Below are positions 1 to 10,500 of a stretch of 64,000 nucleotides of DNA, one piece after another. The stretch spans positions 310,001 to 374,000 of the forward strand of contig JAXLUO010000002.1 of assembly GCA_046329495.1 (NCBI GenBank), in the 5' to 3' direction. The translations under genes and the position numbers were made by a program. The DNA is from Bog-950 sp046329495 (GTDB taxonomy: Bacteria; Bacteroidota; Bacteroidia; Chitinophagales; LD1). Under the pieces are notes generated by a model. The model had not been told where the DNA came from. It ran no database searches and saw only the letters and a list, made by a program, of their open reading frames with translations. The number at the start of each line of letters is the position of its first letter. Position 1 is the stretch's first letter.

Positions 1-3000
1 ATCCTTTAATCCGGCACAAGTAACGTTCTTAATGAAGCCGGAAGTAACCAACGGATCCGGTTCAACTGTAGTAGCCGAATCGATGCGGCTGCAGCCTTTT
101 GAATCGGTAATGGTTACGATATAAGTGCCGGCACCAATACCTGAAATATCTTCCGACGTAGCGCCGTTGCTCCAGTTATAAGCGTAAGAAGGTGTACCGC
201 CTGAAGGGATCAGATCAATAGAACCGTTCAGATCACCAAAGCATAACGGATCGTGTACTACGAAGTTGGCTGTAATAACAGATGGGTTGATAATAACCAC
301 TGATGTAGATGCTGAACAAGCGTGTGCATCGGTTACAGTTACTGCGTAAACACCGTTTTGCAGGTTGTTGAGGTCCTCGGTAGTTGCCCCGTTGCTCCAT
401 GCATAGCTGTATGGAGTAGTACCACCTGTAACTGTTAAGTCGATGGCGCCGTCGTTGGCATTGTAACAACTAATGTTAGTGATGGTAGTTGAAAGCGCCA
501 ATGGAGCAGGTTCGCTGATAAGCACTGAATCGCGCTTATCGCAACCATTGGCATCGGTTACAATTACATAGTATAAACCACCGGCCAGACCGCTTACATC
601 TTCCGAGCCGTTGAAATTGCTCCACAGGAAGGTGTAAGGTTGTGTGCCGCCTGTTACTGTTAAGTCAGCAGCACCATCAGCCGCACCATTGCAGCTTACG
701 TTAGTGCCAACTACTGAAGTAACAATAGCTGCAGGTTCGGTAACCGTAAACGATTGAGTAAGTGTGCAACCGTTTACATCGGTAACCGTAACTGCATAGT
801 TGCCGCCGCTTACGCCGTGCACATCTTCATTTGTAGTGCCGTTACTCCATGCAAAGGTGTAAGGGAACACGCCACCGTTTACTGTAATATCTACCGAGCC
901 ATTATTGCCGCCATTGCAGGTTACATTCTGCACGGTGGCATTCAGCACCATAGCTGCAGGCTGGCTAACGTTAAACGAAGCCGTTGCACTGCAACCGTTT
1001 ACATCGCTAACCGTTACGCTATAAGCGCCGGCGCTGATGCCGGTTAAGTCCTGTGTATTAGCTGCGTTGCTCCAGTTATAACCATAAGGCTGATTGCCAC
1101 CGGTTACTGTAATATCAATAGCACCGGTTGAACTACCGTTGCAAAGCACATCGGTAACCACACCGGTAATAACCAATGGTAAACCTTCGTTAATTACAAC
1201 ACTGTTAGCCGCTGTGCAGCCGTTGGCATCGGTAACAATAACGGTATAGGTACCGCCGGTAACGCCACTTAAGTCTTCGGTAGTAGCACCATTGCTCCAC
1301 AAATAAGTGTAAGGGCTAACACCACCACTAACGGTTAAGTCGGCAGCACCGTTTGCCGCACCCGGGCAGGTAACATCGGTTTTGGTTATAGAAGTTGTAA
1401 TAGCAGTTGGCTGATTGATAGTTACCGATAATATAGCGGTGCAAGCATTTGCATCGGTTACGGTAACATCATACGTGCCTACGGTTAAAGCATTCAGATC
1501 TTCGCTGGTAGCACCGTTGCTCCATATATATGTATACAGCGGTGTACCGCCAAACACATTGATATCGATAGAACCGTTATTGCCACCGTTGCAGCTAACG
1601 TCGGCATGGCCGGCTTCTACCACAACTAAAGCCGCAGGTTGTGTAACGGTTGCACTGGCCGTAGCTGTGCAGCTATTACCATCGGTAACAGTTACGGTAT
1701 ACGTACCGGCAGCAAGGCTGTTCAGATCTTCGCTTACTGCGCCGTTGCTCCATGCAAAGCTGTAAGCACCTGTTCCGCCGCTAACTGATAAATCTATTGC
1801 ACCTGTTGTGGCACCATTACAAAGTATGTTGGTTACAGTTGTTGAAAGAGAAATTGCAGCAGGTTCGCCTACCACCACGCTGTTGGTAGCTGTGCAACCG
1901 TTGGCATCGCTCACTACTACTGAATAAGTACCACCCCCTACATTAGATAAATCTTCGCTGGCAGCGCCATTGCTCCAGAAGAAGTTGTAAGGTGTTGTGC
2001 CACCGCTAACGGTAAGATCAACACTACCATTTGATGCACCATGACAAGTAACATCGGTAGCGCTAACTGATGTAGTTAAGGCAGCAGGTTCGGTGATAGT
2101 AGCCGAGAAAGTAGCTGTGCAACCGTTGGCATCGGTTACTGTAAGATCGTAGGTGCCTGCGCCTAAGCCGCTCAGGTCTTCAGTAGTTGCACCATTGCTC
2201 CATGCATAGCTGTATAAAGTAGTACCGCCATAGATGTTTACATTAATGGCACCGTTGGCGAAGCCATTACAAGTAACATCGGTTTTGCTGCTAAGCACAA
2301 CGCTTAACGCAGTAGGCTGTGTAATAGTATAAGATGCAGTAGCGGTGCAGCCGTTACCATCGGTAACAGTTACGGTGTAAGTTCCTGCACTAAGGCCGCT
2401 CAAGTCTTCGGTAACAGCACCGTTGCTCCATGCGTAGTTGTAAGTTACTGTGCCGCCGCTAACCGATAAGTCGATAGCACCGGTAGAAGCACCATTGCAT
2501 AAGATAGCTGTTACATTGGCTGAAAGCACTAAAGCAGCAGGCTCGGCGATAGTTGCGGTGTTAGAGGTAGTGCAACCGTGTAAGTCGGTAACTACTACTG
2601 TATAAGTGCCCCCGCCAATATTGCTGAGGTCTTCGGAATTAGCGCCGGTATTCCACAAGTAAGTATAAGGTGTAGTGCCGCCGTTAACGGTAACATCAAT
2701 GGCACCGTTATTAACACCGTGGCAAGTAACATCGGTTGTAGCAACACTTGAAGTTAATTGAGCTGGTTCGGTTAATGTTTGACCGATGGTAACTGTACAA
2801 GCATTGGCATCGGTTACTGTTACGGTGTATGAACCGGCATGTAAGCCCGATACGTCTTCGGCCGTAGTACCGTTGCTCCAGTTAAAGCTGTATGGCGGAA
2901 CACCACCGCTTACGGTAATATCAATAGAACCTGATGAATCGTTATTACAACGCAGGTTGCTGTAAGAGGCAATGTTTAAGTATAAAGGCAGTGGTTGGGT

Positions 3001-6000
3001 TATAGTAGCACCTGCTGAAGTTGAACAACCTTTAGAGTCGATAATAGCCACATTGTAAGTGCCCGCAGTAAGATTGGTGATATCTTCGGTGGTAGCACCA
3101 TTGCTCCACGTAAAGCTGTATGGACCGGTGCCACCATTTACGCTGATGTAAATAGCGCCGGTGTTACCGCCATTACAAAGAATATTAGTTACGCTATCGA
3201 TAATAGCTGTAAGCAGGTTTGGCTGGGTAATGGTTACCATTACAAAATCAGTACAGCCTTTGCTATCGCGCAGGGTAACCACATAGTTGCCTGCAGCTAA
3301 ACCTGTAAAGGTTGGTGAGCCCTGAAAGGTAACACCATTGATAGAGTATGAGTATGGAGGTATACCGCCGGTTAAATCAACGGTAACGCTACCGTCTAAT
3401 CCGCCGAAGCAGGAAACGTTGGTTTGGTTAACCAGGCTTGCGGTTACGGCATAGCTGTTAGGAATGTTAACCTGCGAAGTATCGCTGCAACCATTCGCAT
3501 CTACTACACCCACTACATAGTTACCGGCCTGTAAACCGCTGAACACATTGCCTAATTGATTAGGGCCGCCGTTCAGTGAATACTGGTAAGCAGGCACACC
3601 GCCTGTAGCAGTTACTGTAATTGAACCATCGAATACGTTGGCGCAGCTTGCGCTTTGCACGGTAGTAGTATGGTCAAGCACCGGTGGTTCGTTAACCGGC
3701 ACACCGTTGATTGGTAACGAGATACAATTTAACGCATCGCTGATCATTGGATAATAGGTGCCTGCTGTTAAACCGGTAAACAGGTTTGCTGCCTGGTAAG
3801 TGGCTCCATTATCTATAGAATACGTATAACCGGGTGTACCGCTTCCGGCAGTTAAGGTTATAGTACCGGTGTTACCACCATTACACAGTACATCGCTTAC
3901 GCTGATGTTACTTACAACAGGCAGCGGCGCCACCGTTACTGTAGCTGAACCCAGGAAGCCCGAAGTGCGCACACAACCGTTGGCATCGGTAATTTGGCTA
4001 AGCGTATAAGTAGTGGTTGTAGTAGGTTGAACCGTTACCGTGTAACCATTGCTGATGCCGGTGGCAGTAAGTACGTTGGTGCCGTCGGTATAAACCACAT
4101 CAAACGGACCGGTGCCCACTGCAAAGTTGAAGGTAATAACGGTATCAGTTCCATTACAGATGGTATTAGAACCATTAATGCTGCCGTTAGGCAACGGATT
4201 AACGTTAACGGTGTAAGGTGTGCACACGGTAGTGTTACACAAGCCTTCAGCACGTAAATAATAAGTAGTTGTAATAGTTGGAGATACGGTGATAGGATCG
4301 CCGGAGGCAACTAAAGTGCCGCCACAACTACCGGTGTACCATTTCCAGCTACCGCCAATACCCAAGTGACCACCGTTGGCCGAAAGCGTAGCGGAGCTGC
4401 CGATACAAATTGCACCCGGACCGTTTACCGAAGGAGCTACCACCGAGCTGTCGTTAACCGTTACGGTTGTTGACGCGCAGGAGGTGGTATTACAAATACC
4501 TTCTAAACGAACATAATAGGTTGTAGTGCTTGTTGGGGTAAAGTTAGGACTAACGCCCGTACCCACCAGTGTGCCGCCGCAGCTACCGGTATACCAGTTA
4601 TAAACTGCGCCGGTGCCTACCGTGCCACCTACAGCCGTAAGCGTAGTTGATTGGCCTTCGCAGATAGTAGTAGTGCCGCTAACTGAAGTTGGAGCACTTG
4701 ATAATTGATTAACAGTAACGGTTTGCGAAGCACAGGTAGTTGTGTTACATGTACCTTCGGCACGTACATAATATGTAGTAGTGGTGGTAGGCGAAACTGT
4801 AACGCTTGGTCCGCTACCCACTAAGGTGCCACCGCAGCTTGAGCTATACCACTGCCAGTTAGCGCCTGTTCCTAAAGAACCGCCAACCACGCTTAAGGTG
4901 GTGGAGCCGCCGTTGCATATTGTAGAGGTACCGCTAATACTTGTTGCTGCAGTGCTGAGTTGATTTACGGTAATGCTGACAGAAGCACAACTTGTGTTAC
5001 CACAAGTACCTTCAGCACGTACATAATAATCGGTATTACTTGATGGGCTAACAGTTATAGAAGGGCCTGTGCCGATAGATGCACCTGAGCCGCAACCGCC
5101 TGCATACCATTTCCACGAAGCACCTGTGCCAAGCGCACCGCCGTTAACACTTAATGTGGTACTACCACCATTACAGATAGTAGTTTGCGTAGCAGAGATA
5201 GAACCCGGTGCAGTTGAATTGCTGTTAACCGTAACAGTAACCGAAGCACAGGCCGTTGTATTACAAGTGCCCTGTGCACGCACATAATACGTTGTGGTAG
5301 AAGCCGGAGCCACTACCAGCGAGCTGCCGTTGCCCACAAAGGTGCCACCGCAACTGCCACTGTACCAGTACCATTGCGCACCTGTGCCTAACGATCCACC
5401 ACTTACGGTAAGGGTGGTGTTACCACCGGGGCATATACTTGTAGTGCCTAAAATGCCGGCGGGTGCATTTGAGTTGCTTTGAACGGTAATAGTAATTGGT
5501 GTGCAGGTAGTGTTACCGCAAATATTTTCGCCACGCACGCAGTAAGTTGTGGTGCTGGCCGGTGTAACGTTAATGCTACCGCTGGTGTATTGTAAAAGGG
5601 TACTTCCTGTATACCAACCCCAGTTACCTACCGAACCGGTGGTGCCATCAAAACGGCTAAGGGTTACTGTAGTACCCGGGCAAATAGTTGAAGAAGGCGA
5701 GGCTGTAATGCTGGTAGCCGCAATAAAAGGCGTTTCGTAGTTAACTACTAATTGCGGGCGGTTGCCACTGCTGTAACCACGATAGTCGATCCATTCATCG
5801 TTATTATCAATCAGCGGATCGCTGTGAGAGCCTTCGGGATTATCATCCAGCGAAAATGCCACGTAGTTGTAGCCGGCTACTCTGGCTGCCTTAACACGGC
5901 CTCCAACTTCCTGGTTATAGAAATCTTCCCAAGCACCCGATGAGTGATTAGTATACCAGGTGGCAACTGCATTGCTCCAAACATCATAATAACGGTACCA

Positions 6001-7365
6001 TAAGCCGGTAGCATCAATATCAGATTTTATCTGATCGCAGCTAACACTGGCAAGTGATGGATCGGTTGAAATAGGATCGTAGGCCTGAAAATAAAAGCGC
6101 AGGAAATTATCGTCGTTACGCGGGTTATTGAAGTTGTATTGATACCAACGAACGTTAGCATGCTGAATACATGCATCGGCAGGTAATGAGCCTATAGAGT
6201 ATTCGGCATAACATTGGTAGTCGTCGTTGTCGAAGTTACCATCATCAAAACCAACACGCATGTTATCGTCCTGGTCGTTATCGGTGCTGTAATCGCAACC
6301 GCTGTCGTTATCCACGGTAAAAGTCCAGAAGGTGGTGTTTACCGGGAAGTAAGTAACAACCGGGTCAATAACCAACTCAGAAGTTGGGTTAACCTGTGCA
6401 AACCAGGTTGCAGGCACCAACACGTACACGTTGATCAAACCATTTTTCTGTTCGGTATAGTATTTACCTTTTATGCGTGTATCGTTGTTATATGGGTCGT
6501 TCTTTTCGTAATAGATAGGGGCTTTGTATTTAACCAGCGTTGCGCCTTTTGCATCCACAATACGGATGATCTCATCGTTCTGCTCCATAACTACCGAGCA
6601 ACCGGCAGGCACTTTAACACCTTCGCGGAAAGCCACGTATGAAGCGCCATTCGGAATTTGTACGGAAGATGCACTCGCTAACAGGTAATCTAATTCGTAA
6701 CCGATACTGCTTTGTGTAAACTCGGCATTAATACCCTGTGCCAGATTGTTGTAGTAAAGGTGTTCGTTTTTAGCAGCGTTGATAGTGCCGCCAAATAGCG
6801 TTGTGGCGCCTACCTGTTTCATATTGTTATCCAGGTATACCAGGCCCGATTGTTGCATGGCTTCTACCTGCACATTCTGTTCGCTGATTACCTTAACACC
6901 GTTAGCCAGATTATTGTTGTAATAGGTTTGGAAGATGTTGTTTACACAGGCATAGCCATAACCGTTGAATTTATTATCAGGCAGAATATCGTTCAGGATG
7001 GTATGCCACAAACCACCCTTCAGGTAATGCGACGGACCGGCAGTTGAAACAGCCGTAATAGAACCGTTATTATTTAAATAATGACGTGTTGTTGCATCGC
7101 GTTTATCCAGCAACTCGGCGGCAGGGTTCACGTAATCATACGCACCACCGGGGGCATACAACTTTTGGAACTCCGGGGCCGATTCAAAGCCTTCGGGATA
7201 TTTTTCGCTTCGCGGTGCTTTAACACCGGCCGTATTCTTTCTGGCGGCTGCAATTACATCGAAACTTTTTCCGGCTTCAGGATCACTTGAGCGGGCTTTT
7301 TGCGCAAAAATTTGACCTATAGCCAGTAGTGTACACAGACATGTCAGGGTAAATGTCTTTCTCAT
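1..7365 (-). CDS. Giant secreted SprB-repeat adhesin-like protein A (T9SS client, C-terminus beyond window)
   Basis: One frame is open from the ATG at 7365 to the left edge (2455 codons, no stop), so the gene continues outside the window. Seen: a signal peptide ending in FAQ near residue 22. Then comes an N-terminal module to about residue 545 whose last half resembles a DNRLRE/CBM96-type domain (acidic DNDQDDN stretch, closing YSSGNRPQLVVNYE). Six Ig-like repeats follow (residues ~555-1060; motif TICxGxSTTLS, WYTGSCGGTLVG, TTYYVRAEG), then one divergent module. At least 17 SprB repeats (CNGxxNGAIDL, GGTPPYxYxWSNGATTEDL, GTYTVTVTDANGC) run to the edge. SprB-type proteins are surface adhesins, used for gliding in some Bacteroidota; that role here is inference. 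It is the last of four tandem paralogues. No frame break was found in the places checked, unlike the region above 11.2 kb. Confidence 0.9.
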   Translation of the reverse strand, partial: MRKTFTLTCLCTLLAIGQIFAQKARSSDPEAGKSFDVIAAARKNTAGVKAPRSEKYPEGFESAPEFQKLYAPGGAYDYVNPAAELLDKRDATTRHYLNNNGSITAVSTAGPSHYLKGGLWHTILNDILPDNKFNGYGYACVNNIFQTYYNNNLANGVKVISEQNVQVEAMQQSGLVYLDNNMKQVGATTLFGGTINAAKNEHLYYNNLAQGINAEFTQSSIGYELDYLLASASSVQIPNGASYVAFREGVKVPAGCSVVMEQNDEIIRIVDAKGATLVKYKAPIYYEKNDPYNNDTRIKGKYYTEQKNGLINVYVLVPATWFAQVNPTSELVIDPVVTYFPVNTTFWTFTVDNDSGCDYSTDNDQDDNMRVGFDDGNFDNDDYQCYAEYSIGSLPADACIQHANVRWYQYNFNNPRNDDNFLRFYFQAYDPISTDPSLASVSCDQIKSDIDATGLWYRYYDVWSNAVATWYTNHSSGAWEDFYNQEVGGRVKAARVAGYNYVAFSLDDNPEGSHSDPLIDNNDEWIDYRGYSSGNRPQLVVNYETPFIAATSITASPSSTICPGTTVTLSRFDGTTGSVGNWGWYTGSTLLQYTSGSINVTPASTTTYCVRGENICGNTTCTPITITVQSNSNAPAGILGTTSICPGGNTTLTVSGGSLGTGAQWYWYSGSCGGTFVGNGSSLVVAPASTTTYYVRAQGTCNTTACASVTVTVNSNSTAPGSISATQTTICNGGSTTLSVNGGALGTGASWKWYAGGCGSGASIGTGPSITVSPSSNTDYYVRAEGTCGNTSCASVSITVNQLSTAATSISGTSTICNGGSTTLSVVGGSLGTGANWQWYSSSCGGTLVGSGPSVTVSPTTTTTYYVRAEGTCNTTTCASQTVTVNQLSSAPTSVSGTTTICEGQSTTLTAVGGTVGTGAVYNWYTGSCGGTLVGTGVSPNFTPTSTTTYYVRLEGICNTTSCASTTVTVNDSSVVAPSVNGPGAICIGSSATLSANGGHLGIGGSWKWYTGSCGGTLVASGDPITVSPTITTTYYLRAEGLCNTTVCTPYTVNVNPLPNGSINGSNTICNGTDTVITFNFAVGTGPFDVVYTDGTNVLTATGISNGYTVTVQPTTTTTYTLSQITDANGCVRTSGFLGSATVTVAPLPVVSNISVSDVLCNGGNTGTITLTAGSGTPGYTYSIDNGATYQAANLFTGLTAGTYYPMISDALNCISLPINGVPVNEPPVLDHTTTVQSASCANVFDGSITVTATGGVPAYQYSLNGGPNQLGNVFSGLQAGNYVVGVVDANGCSDTSQVNIPNSYAVTASLVNQTNVSCFGGLDGSVTVDLTGGIPPYSYSINGVTFQGSPTFTGLAAGNYVVTLRDSKGCTDFVMVTITQPNLLTAIIDSVTNILCNGGNTGAIYISVNGGTGPYSFTWSNGATTEDITNLTAGTYNVAIIDSKGCSTSAGATITQPLPLYLNIASYSNLRCNNDSSGSIDITVSGGVPPYSFNWSNGTTAEDVSGLHAGSYTVTVTDANACTVTIGQTLTEPAQLTSSVATTDVTCHGVNNGAIDVTVNGGTTPYTYLWNTGANSEDLSNIGGGTYTVVVTDLHGCTTSNTATIAEPAALVLSANVTAILCNGASTGAIDLSVSGGTVTYNYAWSNGAVTEDLSGLSAGTYTVTVTDGNGCTATASYTITQPTALSVVLSSKTDVTCNGFANGAINVNIYGGTTLYSYAWSNGATTEDLSGLGAGTYDLTVTDANGCTATFSATITEPAALTTSVSATDVTCHGASNGSVDLTVSGGTTPYNFFWSNGAASEDLSNVGGGTYSVVVSDANGCTATNSVVVGEPAAISLSTTVTNILCNGATTGAIDLSVSGGTGAYSFAWSNGAVSEDLNSLAAGTYTVTVTDGNSCTATASATVTQPAALVVVEAGHADVSCNGGNNGSIDINVFGGTPLYTYIWSNGATSEDLNALTVGTYDVTVTDANACTAILSVTINQPTAITTSITKTDVTCPGAANGAADLTVSGGVSPYTYLWSNGATTEDLSGVTGGTYTVIVTDANGCTAANSVVINEGLPLVITGVVTDVLCNGSSTGAIDITVTGGNQPYGYNWSNAANTQDLTGISAGAYSVTVSDVNGCSATASFNVSQPAAMVLNATVQNVTCNGGNNGSVDITVNGGVFPYTFAWSNGTTNEDVHGVSGGNYAVTVTDVNGCTLTQSFTVTEPAAIVTSVVGTNVSCNGAADGAADLTVTGGTQPYTFLWSNFNGSEDVSGLAGGLYYVIVTDANGCDKRDSVLISEPAPLALSTTITNISCYNANDGAIDLTVTGGTTPYSYAWSNGATTEDLNNLQNGVYAVTVTDAHACSASTSVVIINPSVITANFVVHDPLCFGDLNGSIDLIPSGGTPSYAYNWSNGATSEDISGIGAGTYIVTITDSKGCSRIDSATTVEPDPLVTSGFIKNVTCAGLKD
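700..2760 (-). repeat. Higher-order repeat, about 675 bp, three copies inside protein A
   Basis: Nine consecutive SprB units fall into three triplets. Unit 1 of each triplet has GGGTYTVVVTD-type text, unit 2 has CNGxxTGAIDL, and unit 3 has CNGxxNGxIN/DI. The equivalent cysteine codons lie near 2720, 2045 and 1370, giving a period of about 675 bp (three units of about 225 bp). Borders are approximate. Confidence 0.7.
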
Positions 7366-7402
7366 AAAACAGGTTAAGTGGTAGTGTGTTAATGTGTGGG
7401 GG

Positions 7403-7410
7403 TAAATATA
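7403..7410 (-). promoter_or_regulatory. Candidate -7 box for gene A
   Basis: On the minus strand this reads TATATTTA, one mismatch from the Bacteroidota -7 consensus TAnnTTTG, 38 bp upstream of the ATG. The same TATATTTAC string precedes gene E. No convincing -33 TTG was seen. Confidence 0.4.
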
Positions 7411-7452
7411 ATCGGAAAGCGCAGAAAAAGATACACTTGTGCCCCCTTCTAA

Positions 7453-7490
7453 AACAGATAAAGGCCCCTTTTAAGGGCCTTTATCTAAAA
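7453..7490 (-). terminator. Hairpin terminator after gene B
   Basis: Perfect 11-bp stem GATAAAGGCCC / GGGCCTTTATC with a 7-base loop, 17 bases beyond the stop of gene B and upstream of gene A. It implies that A is transcribed from its own promoter. Confidence 0.75.
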
Positions 7491-7506
7491 CGTTAGCAGG
7501 AGGTTA

Positions 7507-10500
7507 TTACCGCATTAAGGTAATAGTTCCTTCTATGTCGCGTGTAGTATTATCGAAGTAGGTAATCTTCAGCTTGTACACATAGGTATCTTCCGGAGCC
7601 GGTTTGCCATTGTAAGTACCATCCCATCCATCGCTGTTACCAAGTCCATTGGTTTGATTATCATCGTGATAGAAGCGTTGGCCCCAACGGTTGAAGATGT
7701 CAATCTCCAGGTTATCGGCACCCAAAATATCAAACTGGAAGCGGTCGTTTAAGCCATCGCCGTTAGGTGTAAAGGCAGTGCTTATAAAGTAGCTTAAGCT
7801 TGAGCTTACAAATACCGAAATGGTATCAGAAGCATAACAGGAATCCGAGTTCATAACTGTTACGGTAAACAGGGTAGTGGTAGCCGGGTGAACCAACGGG
7901 TTGTTACAGTTCAGCGGATCGCCACAAGCGCTGAAATCGAACAGCGAATCCGGAGTCCAGAAGTAGTTCAATATCGGCGAAGTACTGTTAGCAGTGGCCA
8001 CCAGTTGGGTGTTCATGCCGGTTGCAATTACCTGTTGTGTTACGCCCAGGTCAACCGAAATTTGGCTGGCTTGCGGAATATTGAAGGTAGCTGTGCCTTC
8101 GCAACCGTTTACATCAGTTACCAGGATGATATAATCGCCAGGCAACAAGTTGGCAAAGGTATCGCTGGCTTGTGCAAAGCCATTCAACTCGTAAACAAAC
8201 GGCATTTGACCACCTGTTACATCAGCCACCACATAGCCTGATGCTGTGTTAAAGCACTTAGCAGCATGCGAATCGGTAGTAACTACAATTGAATCGGGTT
8301 GTGTAAGTGTTTGCGATACACTGGCTGTGCAACCTTTGCTATCGGTAACAGTTACGGTGTATGTGCCTGCAGTTAATGCCTGTGCAGAAGCGGCTGTTTG
8401 AACCGGAGTTGTATTCCAGCTATAGGTATAAGGACCTACGCCCTGCAATGCAATTACCGATACCGAACCGTTGGTGCCACCATGGCAACCAGGGTTAGTA
8501 AAGATGGTGCTAAGCGCCATCGGCAGTGGTTCGGTAATAGTATACGAAGCAGTAGCTGTGCATCCTGAAGCATCGGTTACAGTTACTGTGTAGCTACCAG
8601 CTACCAGCGCTGTTACATCCTCGGTGGTAGCACCGTTGCTCCATGCGAAAGTAAAGGTACCTGTGCCGCCGGTAACGGTAATGTCGATAGCGCCTGTACC
8701 GGCTCCATTACACAACACATCGGTAGTAACACCGGTTATACCAATGGCGGTTGGAGAAGTAAGTGTAATGCTATCTAATGCAAAGCAGCCGTTACTATCG
8801 GTTAGCATAATTGCATAATAACCGGCAGATAAGCCCGTGCGGATAGGACCGGTTGTAAAGTCCTCCCACAGGAATTGGTAAGGTGTAGTACCGCCGCTGT
8901 AAACCGCAAAGGCAGTTCCGTTGTTGCCGCCGTTGCAGCTAACATTGGTACCAAACAATTCCAGCTTCAGGGTATCCGGTTCGCTTACTACGTATAAAGA
9001 AGCTACCTGACACAGATTAGCATCGGTAACGGTTACATAGTAATTGCCGCCCGACAGGTTGCCGATGTCCTCGGTGCTCTGCAGGGTATTCCACTGGAAG
9101 GTGTACGGTAAGGTGCCACCGTAACCGGTTATATCAAGGAAACCATCCTTAAAGCCGGCGCAGCTTACGTTTTTAATAAAGCCGGATGTTACAAGCGGAT
9201 CAGGTTGTGTAATTACAACACTGTCCGTTTTAGTACAACCTCTGCTATCGGTAATTGTAATAAAGTAAGTATCAGCTATCAGGCCGTTTACATCCTCGGT
9301 AGTTGCACCGTTGCTCCATGCAAAGTTGAACGGAGGTGTGCCGCCAGTTGGGATCATATCAATTGAACCATTCGCATCGCCATAGCAAAGCGGACGGTGA
9401 CTGATGAAGTTGGCCGCAATAGGTGAAGGATTAACCACGGTATTAGAGCTTACTGCGGTGCAACCGTTAAAGTCGGTTACAGTTACCACATAAGTGCCAC
9501 CGGCTAAGCCTGAAAGATCTTGTGTAGTTTGGCCGCTGCTCCATGCATAGCTATAGTTGCTGGTGCCACCTTGTACAGTAAGGTCAATAGTTCCATCGTT
9601 AGCGTTGTTACAAGAAACATTCACCACAACCGTTGAAAGGATTAGCGGAGAAGGCTCAAGTATGATAACCGAATCGCGGTGTGTGCAACCACTGGCATCT
9701 GTAATTAATACATAGTAGATGCCGCCGTCCAGGTTGTTTACATCCTCACTGCCCTGGAAGTTGCTCCACAAGAAAGTATAAGGCGGTGTGCCGCCACTTA
9801 CGGTTAAGTCGGCAGTGCCGTTGTTAGCACCCTGGCAAAGCACGTTGGTTCCTACAATTGTTGAAGCAATAGCAGGTGGTTCGTTTACTATATAACTACC
9901 GCTAACCGAACAAGCATTGTTATCGGTAATTGTTACGTCGTAAGTGCCTGCTAACAGGTTCACCAGGTCTTCGGTAGTAGCACCGTTGTTCCAGTTGAAC
10001 GCATAAGGTAATGAACCGCCTGAAACAGTTAAGTTGATAGCACCATTGTTATCGCCCGCACAGGTAACATCCTGTATTGCCGCAACTACTGCTAAAGCAT
10101 TTGGCTGTGTTACAATAGCCGAAGCGGTGGCCGTGCAGCCGTTGCCGTCGGTAACAGTAACTGTGTAAACGCCCTGAGCTAAACCGCTAAGATCTTCGGT
10201 AGTAGCACCGTTGCTCCAGGCAAAGCTGTAGTTCAGTGTGCCGCCGCTTACGGTTAAATCAACAGCGCCGGTATTGTTACCGTTGCAGCTAATGTTGGTT
10301 ACTACTGTAGAAAGTACCAGTGGGGTAGGTTCGTTAATTACAGCCGAATCGCGGTGTGTGCAACCGTTGGCATCGGTAATAATAACATAGTAGGTTCCGC
10401 CGGCAATACCGGTTAGGTCTTCGCTAACTTTAAAGTTGCTCCAGCTAAAGGTGTAAGGGGCTGTGCCACCGTTTACGGTTAAATCAGCTGCCCCATTATT

